NCBI GenBank assembly: GCA_017979445.1
Contig: CM030718.1
Location: forward strand, 28,887,021 to 28,951,020
Length of the DNA stretch: 64,000 nucleotides
Source: Akebia trifoliata
Lineage: Eukaryota > Streptophyta > Magnoliopsida > Ranunculales > Lardizabalaceae
Direction: 5' to 3'
In this document: positions 57,192 to 64,000 of the stretch, piece by piece
How positions within the stretch are numbered: position 1 is the first letter of the stretch
Layout: every line of letters starts with the position of its first letter
Translations under genes and position numbers: made by a program
The notes under the pieces: model-generated
Databases searched by the model: none
Seen by the model: the letters and a program-made list of their open reading frames with translations, nothing else
Told to the model about the DNA's origin: nothing

Positions 57192-59148
57192 TTAGGAGAA
57201 AAGTCTGGTAAAGAAGTTGCCTGATTTGGATTTCTCTGCACATGCGACGTGAACATAGCGCCCGAGGTTGTCTACTTGCCTTGGCTCCCCTTTAGTGTCT
57301 TTTTTGCACACTTTGCATGTCTTATCAACCCAACCTTCTTCAACATATTGCCCATCAACTAATATCCCCACAAGAAAAAATAAGTGAAAAAGAGAAGATT
57401 AGAATACAAAAATAGAGTTGATAATTTAGTGATTGTTATCATGAAAACTTATCATAATCAAACTTCATAAAAAAAAAAAAAAAAAATTGGGGTGATTTTA
57501 TCAAAAGATATGTTAGCTATAATTCAAGGATACTTGTTAATAAGAAGGGTGAATTACTATTTCATGAGCTGAAAATGAATTATTTACTATTCTGGCCACT
57601 TTTCATTTTAATTACCAAAATGTGAATAATCACATTGTTGTTAAAAAAGAATTCAGAACGAAGTGACTATTTCGCAGGTTTGAAGTGACAATTTCACTTT
57701 GAACCAGTGAAATTGTCACTTTAAACCTGCGAAATAGTCACTTTAAGAACCTCCAAATTTGTTATCGTTCACGTTTTGATGATTAATATGATCATTGAGT
57801 CAGAATCGTAAATTCGTCAAAAGTTGATCACTTTTTCGTAAATATCTCTAATAAAAAGATAAAAAAAATGTCCCAAGGTTTTGTTAATATTTAACAAAAT
57901 AATAGTGTTATGTGATGGTTCTCGACTTAAAAATAGGGGAGTCGGTTGAGTGAAGAGGAACTAAAATAAGTATTTTAACAATTTCAAGGCGAAATAAGGC
58001 CATTTGCATATTTTAGTATAATAGGGTACAAAAGAAAATTAACTATTGGTTAATGTAAAGATTTAGGAATCTATATAATAAAACATAAGTGAGTTGGAAC
58101 AATTTTGTGTGACACAAACATTTCATCATGTACAGTTTTGTGGACTAAACCTTCCATCAACCTATAGTGTCATGGACCCATTTTATTTCTTTTATTTTTC
58201 ACCTCCTCTAATTTTTTTTATATTTTCTCTTCTACCTTTTTCATCTATTTTATTATATTTCACTTTTTACACTTCTAGTTCTATTCTTTCCACTTTTAAC
58301 CCTCTTAACTCAAAAGAGAATGCCCCCTCCTCTAACTTTAATATATATCATCAAAACCTTACTGGCATGGTAATTAAACATCTTTCTCTACCTCTTTGGT
58401 AATATGCTCTCATTGTCTCAATTTCTATAAAATAAAATAAAAACCTGATAACAAAAATTATCAAAGAACTTTGAACAAAAGTTAAATATTTACCCTCAAT
58501 GTAAGATTTAAAAAAATCCTTGTAAGTCCCACCAATTTTCCGTCGAAGTGCTCCATACTGCATGAAAGTACAATTAAAATCAGCTTGATTTCTGGTGTTT
58601 TACCAAAATGGAACACTATTTTGCAAAAATTACTGAACCAGCCTCTTTTCACCACATAAGAAAACTGTGAATCTATATTCAACTAAAGGGCATGAACCGT
58701 TTTCGAAAAAAAGGAAATGGGGTACACTACTCATTACGTAAATATTTAAAAAAAAAAATGACTGGTTCAGTAATTTTGGCAAAATACATAGCTGTTTTGG
58801 AAATTTCCACTATTTTCTTCCTTAATTAACTTTTGTACTTTGTACCTGTTCTTTGTTCATCCTTCCTCCAGACTTTGTAGCTTGTCTAGCTTCATCTAGA
58901 AGTAAGGCATCCTCAGCAGATCTAACTTGAGAGAAATCTAGAGCTTCAGTTACACTTTCAAACAAGTTTTGTTTCTTCTTTTGGACCTCTCCCTTCTCAT
59001 CTTTCTCCTCTAATTTAGCCCAAACCCCTCTAAATTTAGAGATTTTCTTAAGCCCATATTTGGGGATACTTTTGCTTTGGGTAATCTCAGCTAAGTATGG
59101 AGGACAATAATTTGTTGAAGAAGATAACAGAAGGGCCTTCATCTCCAT
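57192..59148 (-). CDS. Unrecognised probable plastid protein with C-terminal Cys motif, 177 aa
   Basis: Three exons on the minus strand: 58846-59148 (101 codons, CAG|GTACAA), 58494-58557 (acceptor TTTCATGCAG, donor GAGG|GTAAAT) and 57192-57358 (acceptor GATATTAG). Phases join to 534 nt. The N-terminus MEMKALLLSSSTNYCPPYLA is Ser-rich and non-acidic, consistent with a plastid transit peptide. A Lys/Glu-rich helical middle follows (about 40-100). The C-terminal part has KIGGTYKDFFKSYIEV and then the motif WVDKTCKVCKKDTKGEPRQV with a later VACAEK (C-x2-C ... C), a possible small metal or redox site. I do not recognise the family and offer no function. The high coding quality of all three exons, despite an intron-borne MITE, argues that it is real. 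Confidence 0.8.
57547..57841. mobile_element. MITE of about 295 bp, in the second intron of the plastid-protein gene
   Basis: Long terminal inverted repeats (GGGTGAATTACTATTTCATGA...GAATTATTTAC / GTAAATTCGTCAAAAGTTGATCAC) enclose a centre with a strong hairpin: AAAGTGACTATTTCGCAGG-like arms against CCTGCGAAATAGTCACTTTA, and AAGTGACAATTTCAC / GTGAAATTGTCACTT. A related copy in opposite orientation is at 61701. Confidence 0.75.
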
Positions 59149-59889
59149 TTTTTTTTTTTAAATTAAAAAATATAGAAATAGAAAAGATTATCTTCTAATA
59201 CATTTGCAAGGCTTCCTCTGTTATATAGAGATATGGCTCTTAAGTTCAAATCATGAAGGTTGGGCCCACTTCTTAGAAGAATAGAGGTGAAGAGAAGAAG
59301 ATCCAACGAGTTAGTTTTGCTTAGTTGGATCACTAGTTTATTGCCACGTGGCACTATGGGTGAGTATAGATTGCAAAATGAGTAATTTTAGTGGCTTATG
59401 ATGAAGGACGTGGCCATTTGTTTGGCCTTTAGAAATGAATGGACCATGGGTGGGTTTTAGTTTGATGAATTAAAAAATTATGACCAGATTTTGGTGAATA
59501 TTTGAGATTCCCCCACTGTTTTTCACAATCATGGCATACCCCTTGTCCAATGTTCATGACCCGAGGGACTTATGTTAAATGACTGAAATGCCCTTATTTT
59601 TCTTCTAAAACCTATTGTTTAATTTTGTTTTTAATCCGTGATTTTTAATCTCTTGTCAAAATTCTTGATGTTTGTTATCAAAAATCTCTTCTTCAACTTA
59701 TTAATATTGATATTTAATAGTAATAGAAACTTAAGATCGAAGACAAGAATAAATTATTTTTATGTAACTTTTGATTATTTACGTTATATTATTGTTTCCA
59801 AGAAGATAAAGGAACAAGGTTGCATGAGGTTAGTGGTCAGTATTAAAACTTTGTCACCTTCTAGCATGAGTCTAGATCATTTATGAAAG
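59149..59889. other. Upstream region of the plastid-protein gene
   Basis: Promoter side of the gene (minus strand). No TATA box can be assigned with confidence. No coding frame or defined repeat is seen. Confidence 0.45.
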
Positions 59890-60053
59890 AATCGTGATAC
59901 ATTGGCTCGAAAAAGGTCATTCGAAATTCACTCAACTGCATAGAACCATAGATATTTTTCTTGTGTATCCCGATGAATAAAATTTATGGCTCTATGCACA
60001 TGCCATGTCATTTGAGCGAATTTCAAATATCATTTTTCGAGTCATTTTTATCA
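59890..60053. repeat. Core-hairpin MITE copy 16 (subgroup B-like ends)
   Basis: Ends are ATCGTGATACATTGGCTCG and CGAGTCATTTTTATCAC. Arms are TCGAAATTCACTCAA / TTGAGCGAATTTC and GCATAGAACCATAGAT / ATTTATGGCTCTATGC, around TTTTTCTTGTGTATCCCGATG. It has ends between subgroups A (CGTGATA) and B (GGCTCGAAAA). Confidence 0.75.
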
Positions 60054-60416
60054 CAAAGTGAAAACATTGCCTTGCACACAATTAAGTAGAGAAGTAAGAT
60101 TTGCTCAGCCAAACCCCACTCCCCTATTTATTTATTTTTTTTAATTTTGATGTTTTATGATGATGATGATGATCCATCCATCCTTTACTTTAGTAAAGAA
60201 ATGATCTATAAAATTAAGAAATTATTCTTTCTATGATTCGATAGATTTCATTAACTCATGTTGGGTTAAATATCTTGAGGTCATAGCAGGTGTTATTCAT
60301 CGAAGACCCAACCCAAGGTAACTACATTTCAAAAGAGTTGATTTTGGATCGAGAATTCTACAAGTTAGGTATGTAATCATAATCAAAAGTAGTGAAATTC
60401 TCTCATCTCTCATTAA

Positions 60417-60556
60417 CATGGTTTTAAAACTCGTTTTGACGTCAGGTCTCATCTCGTCCATGAATGAGATCGAGTTGTCTTAGGCGAGCTTTCCGATACA
60501 TTTGAGTCGTATATCCGTCTCGTTGGTGGACGATACTAAGACGTATCAGATGAGTC
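60417..60556. repeat. CATGGTTTTAAA-ended MITE (right end eroded)
   Basis: Begins CATGGTTTTAAAACTCG, with TCTCATCTCGTCCATGAATGA and ATCGAGTTGTCTTAGGCGAG boxes as in the copies at 51773 and 52317. The right end lacks the matching AAAACCATG, so the copy is truncated. Confidence 0.65.
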
Positions 60557-60649
60557 ATAGTTGAAAGACATAATTCTTGTGTATTCTTTATTTAGCAAGA
60601 AGAAAAATTGAGGCAGACATAATTAAAAAAAAAATGTTTCATTAAGACA

Positions 60650-60705
60650 CCACACACACACACACACACACACAACCCAACACAACACAGCGCACGCACA
60701 CACCA
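60650..60705. repeat. (CA)n microsatellite
   Basis: A CA dinucleotide run at 60651-60675 decays into CCCAACACAACACAGCGCACGC. It lies just downstream of the OVATE gene stop, in its 3' UTR if that extends about 100 bp. Confidence 0.9.
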
Positions 60706-60763
60706 AACAAGATGAAATTAAAGAAAATAATCAATCAAACTAAAATTATTTAGAGTCACAAAT

Positions 60764-61306
60764 TTATTCTCCCTCATCAACATCATCATCTTCTTGTCCT
60801 GAAAACAAATCCTTGCAAAGCTCTCCATAAAATCTACAAACCAAATCAATAAAAACAGGACACTTTAAATTCTTCCAACAATACAAAAGCTCCTCTACAT
60901 CCGTCAAATCCCTCATCTTCCCTTCCTCCACTATCATTTCCACCAAATAATTCTCAAAACTACGACAAGCATCCTCGACCTCATCGTGATCTTCTACTTT
61001 CTTTTTACTCAGATTACTCCTCAGATAAGCTGGAGTAAGCGGTGATGGGAAGAGCATCCTATCGCATCCAGCGTCCATCATACTTCTTAGCTCCCCAACT
61101 TCTTCTACTTTTTCTATCTTACCCGATGATCGAAATATCGATAGAAATGATCGAATTCGTTTTCTCTGATTGGGTTGTCTATTTCGACGAGATCGAAAGG
61201 CTCTTATGAAAATGGGTTTTTTGAATCTGAATTTAAAGACTTGTATAAGTTTCTTGCATGGCTTGTAAAACTTGGTTTTGAAGGCAATTAAGGCCTTCAC
61301 CTTCAT
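60764..61306 (-). CDS. OFP17: OVATE family protein, OFP17-like transcriptional repressor
   Basis: Plant-specific repressor of the OVATE family, whose members bind TALE homeodomain proteins and affect organ shape and cell growth. The protein is 180 aa and intronless, as is normal for OFPs. The frame is open for 74 further codons upstream (to 61528), but I start at Met 61306. MKVKALIAFKTKFYKPCKKL matches, from memory, the unusual basic N-terminus of OFP17, and the upstream part is low complexity. An Arg/Lys-rich middle (36-52) may be a nuclear signal. The OVATE domain is at 114-168: CRSFENYLVEMIVEEGKMRD, DVEELLYCWKNLKCP and VFIDLVCRFYGELCKDLF. The tail is acidic. An OFP lies beside a DUF641 gene in Arabidopsis too, which supports the name. 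Confidence 0.88.
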   Translation of the reverse strand: MKVKALIAFKTKFYKPCKKLIQVFKFRFKKPIFIRAFRSRRNRQPNQRKRIRSFLSIFRSSGKIEKVEEVGELRSMMDAGCDRMLFPSPLTPAYLRSNLSKKKVEDHDEVEDACRSFENYLVEMIVEEGKMRDLTDVEELLYCWKNLKCPVFIDLVCRFYGELCKDLFSGQEDDDVDEGE

Positions 61307-61700
61307 TTTTTTTTTCTTGAATGATGACGAGGGGACTGAGTGAGTTAGAAGGAAATCAAGGAGTAGAGTGATAGGGTTGGTTTTGTTGCTTTTGTGTCTT
61401 TTACTTGTTGGTGAGGTTAGATTGGATGCTTTGGGAGAGATTTGATGGGATGGTTTGTTAGAGAAAGAGAGAAAAAGTTTGTTAGAAGAGTTGTCTAGTG
61501 GTCTTGTCTTCTTCAAATATAAAGGCAAATGTGGTGTTGTTGCTTAGTGGCGTTCACGTCTCACTCTTGGTGAAGGTGGTTAACCACTTAATGGGCTATT
61601 TTTTGAATAAGTTTTGATATTGTATTCCAAGGAGTGGGTAGCTATCCAACTCCAAGACTACATTTTGTGCCATATGGCACATTTCTTTAATGGGATTTTA
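61307..61700. promoter_or_regulatory. Leader and promoter side of the OVATE gene
   Basis: The minus-strand sequence directly upstream of the start is A/G-rich (GAAAAAAAAAATGAAGG) and then Ser/Lys-coding by chance. No reliable TATA box is assigned. No other gene is seen. Confidence 0.35.
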
Positions 61701-61982
61701 GCGAAAAAGTAATCAACTTTTGACGAATTTACAATTCTGGCTCACTGTTCATTTTAATTACCAAAACATGAACAATAACGAATTCATAGGTTTTTAAAGT
61801 GACTATTTCACAGGAATTAGTCAATTTAAACTTGCAAAATAGGCACTTTAAAATTGTCGAATTCGTTATTGTGTTGATTTTTTTTAACGAACATGTGATC
61901 ATTCACGTTTTGGTAATTAAAATGAACAGTTAGTCAGAATCGTAAATAACTCATTTTCAACTCACGAAATGATAATTCACCC
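61701..61982. mobile_element. MITE of about 280 bp, second copy of the 57547 family
   Basis: Starts GCGAAAAAGTAATCAACTTTTGACGAATTTAC and ends GTAAATAACTCATTTTCAACTCACGAAATGATAATTCACCC, the reverse order of the 57547 copy. The shared interior includes TGTTCATTTTAATTACCAAAAC / GTTTTGGTAATTAAAATGAACA and AAAGTGACTATTTCACAGG. It sits about 0.4 kb upstream of the OVATE gene start. Confidence 0.78.
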
Positions 61983-62332
61983 TTTTTTTAATTTTTTATT
62001 TGGTGATTTCTATTTATTGAATTTGAGCTTTTTTTTCTCTATCATGGGGCATGGATCGAAGCACATCCATTAGCGTACAAAGGCAGAAAATTTGAGGTGA
62101 TGTTTTGTTTGAATTCTTGATGAATTCAATTCTTTTCCATAAAAGATTATAGATAATTCATGTAAACCCAACGAACCTTAATAAAATTTCAAATCTTATT
62201 AAGTTAGTAATGCTATCTTGATTCATAAAGTAAAATTTGCTCGACTAAGGAACTAAATAAAGTAGGGGAGTTTTGTAATAAAATTTAGGTTTTCTTGGTA
62301 AATTTCTTTAATATCAATCCATTAATTTCTTC

Positions 62333-62730
62333 TAGCGACAGACTTATCTACTCGATATTAATTTATTATAGCGGCGGATTTATCCACTCCTACAGAGTTT
62401 GATAATTTAAAATTAATTTTTATTTATCGAGCTGTAGCGGCTGATCCAACCAACGCAATATAATCTGATATTTTAAAATAAATTTGTTTTTGTAGATAGC
62501 GCTTATAGCAGTGGATAAATCCGCCATTAACAAGTGTCTTTGGACTTTGGACTCAATCCATTGCCTATAGCGGCGGATATATCCACTGCTACAGAGTTTG
62601 ATATTTTAAAATTTATTTTTATTTCTCCAACATATCGCGGCGGATTTATCCGATGCTACAGATCTTGATATTTTTTAAATTAACTTTTTTCGGTAATGCT
62701 TATAGCAGCGGATATATCCGCCACTATAGA
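62333..62730. repeat. Phased array of short GC-rich palindromes (CACTA-like subterminal type)
   Basis: Seven variants of TATAGCGGCGGATATATCC...GCTACAGA occur at about 62333, 62368, 62432, 62503, 62564, 62631 and 62700, mostly 61-71 bp apart. They are linked by TTTGATATTTTAAAATTAATTTTT-like spacers. Some units point one way, others are palindromic (GCAGCGGATATATCCGCC). Such short, repeated, self-complementary boxes are typical of subterminal repeats of plant CACTA transposons. No CACTA terminus or transposase is visible here. Confidence 0.6.
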
Positions 62731-63182
62731 TATTTGTATATTCTTTTAATAACAGTTTTGTGTACATTTACACCCAAAATATTTGCAAAAATGAAATAAA
62801 TATAGTACCCAAGCAAAATAGTGTTTGAAAATTTAGTCTTCAATTACAATCTTCACTAATTGAATTTCAATTACAAACTCCCTAAACAAAAAACAGAATC
62901 GAAAAAAATTCTATGAAGCTCTGATCTTCAATAAGAAATTATTTGATAAGCGAAGGACTTATATATGACGATCATCAACTACTGGATTAGTGTCGCTGAT
63001 GTTAACTTACAATTAATATTATTGCTATTTTTTTTTTCTCTTATATTTGACTTTCAATTAGCTTTGTCGGTTTGAGTTGTAATCTTAATAATTCTATTTT
63101 TCCTTTTGTTTTTTTGTTTTTTCAATTTTTCAGTCCTTTGCATTCCATTAGTACTAAAAGGAATGCCTTACTTTTCTTACAA
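62731..63182. other. AT-rich spacer, nothing recognised
   Basis: No coding frame, RNA gene or repeat boundary is supported. Confidence 0.5.
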
Positions 63183-63553
63183 TGTGAAAACAATGGTTTT
63201 TCAAAATATGGGTTAGAGGTTTTGGATTGAGCTGATTTTTAGCGAGGATGGTCACTATGATGAGAAGATCATCCTCACAATAAATCAACTCAATCTGAAA
63301 CTTTTAAATTCATCAAAAGTGAATTACAAATTATTGACAAAAAATCGACGATTCACATTCTAAATCACTTTTAATGGGCTTAGAAGTTTCAGATTGGAAT
63401 GATTTTTTTTTTTTTCGGATGATCTTCCCATCATAGAGATCATCCTCACAAAAAATCAGCTCAATCCGAAGTTTCTAACCCATATTTTGAAAATTTATTA
63501 ATGTTACATTGTTTTTACATTTGTTTTTTCATATGTCCCTTGATCCTGACCCA
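63183..63553. mobile_element. Double-hairpin foldback element, copy 3
   Basis: Nearly the same sequence as the copy at 24347: TTTTCAAAATATGGGTTAGA at the left and TTCTAACCCATATTTTGAAA at the right. The interior has GATGAGAAGATCATCCTCAC, ATCACTTTTAATGG and GATCTTCCCATCATAGAGATC. It lacks the left GGGACATATG arm found in copy 1, but keeps CATATGTCCCTTGATCC on the right. Confidence 0.85.
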
Positions 63554-64000
63554 TATATATTCTAATAAGCCAACCTTGACTAACACTCCTGAACATGTCA
63601 CGTTCGGAGAAAAATCAATTATATCCGATTATCCCAATAATTGAATAACCGACTATAGTTAGTTCTTCATGGAGTTGTGTCCCGACGTGTGAGACTGCAT
63701 TAGTCAGGCTAAATAGCTTCAAAACAAATTAAGAAAACCTTTTAAGAGTTATTATAAAAACCACATGTTTGTAGAGGTTGCTAAAGGCCTCATTATATAT
63801 GTACATAGGAAATACTTTCAAACATATATTACATATATTGGATGGGATCCGTCTCTCATTTTAACTTCAAAATCCATGAGACTTCAAACTTGAAATCATG
63901 TCCTCTGACCATCTCTCTTTGAAGCTCTCAAAGAACACCCAACACCCTTATGTCGTGCCGCTACTGCCTTACTAGAAAACTCGCACGGTGCCTGATATCC
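63554..64000. other. Terminal stretch, nothing recognised
   Basis: AT-rich sequence to the end of the window with no coding frame or definable repeat. Confidence 0.5.

Noticed and set aside
58094..58402. A 102-codon + strand frame rich in Phe/Leu/Ser
   Set aside because: It overlaps the second intron of the plastid-protein gene on the other strand. Its hydrophobic look comes from T-rich DNA.
61307..61528. A 74-codon N-terminal extension of the OVATE protein
   Set aside because: The extension is Ser/Lys/Asn-rich low complexity, and the family N-terminus MKVKA... begins at 61306. The open frame upstream is more simply 5' UTR.

Overview
The window is nuclear DNA of a flowering plant. The genes are split by GT-AG introns, the coding families are plant-specific (CIPK kinase, PPR-E protein, EPF-like peptide, DUF641, OVATE family protein), and the AT-rich spaces between genes are packed with MITE-like hairpins, SINEs and decayed LINEs. 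The gene set looks eudicot-like. I cannot name the species, and nothing suggests organellar or bacterial DNA.

Ten genes can be supported. From left to right: a CBL-interacting protein kinase (+, intronless CDS, intron in the leader); a PPR protein of the E subgroup (+); an 83-residue membrane-anchored small protein (-, 2 exons); an EngB-type GTPase with a 300-residue basic extension (-, 10 exons); an 877-residue 'NST1-like' membrane/zinc-ribbon/coiled-coil protein (-, 3 exons); an AZG1-type purine permease (+); an EPIDERMAL PATTERNING FACTOR-like secreted peptide close to EPFL6/CHALLAH (-, 3 exons); a DUF641/GIL1-like protein (+); an unrecognised, probably plastid, 177-residue protein with a short Cys motif (-, 3 exons); and an OFP17-like OVATE repressor (-). 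Every multi-exon model was built by hand from splice sites, and in each the exon phases join and the total length is divisible by three.

The order is informative. From memory, Arabidopsis has an EngB-type GTPase, a small 'methyltransferase-related' protein and CIPK10 side by side (At5g58370-58375-58380). It also has CIPK11, EPFL6, a DUF641 protein and OFP17 close together (At2g30360-30395). This window carries both sets in one row, as expected of a pre-duplication block.

Repeats: at least 16 hairpin elements of 0.1-0.2 kb share a central palindromic core but fall into three groups by their outer arms. A second family is a nested 'double hairpin' of about 380 bp (three copies plus one deletion derivative). 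Two further MITE families, a MULE-type MITE with a clear 9-bp target duplication, four SINE copies sharing one 3' tail, two 5'-truncated LINEs, several direct tandem duplications (74, 136, 267 and about 290 bp) and a phased array of short GC-rich palindromes (62.33-62.73 kb) fill most of the rest. The gene-poor stretches are 26.9-38.2, 40.1-45.1 and 47.4-54.4 kb.
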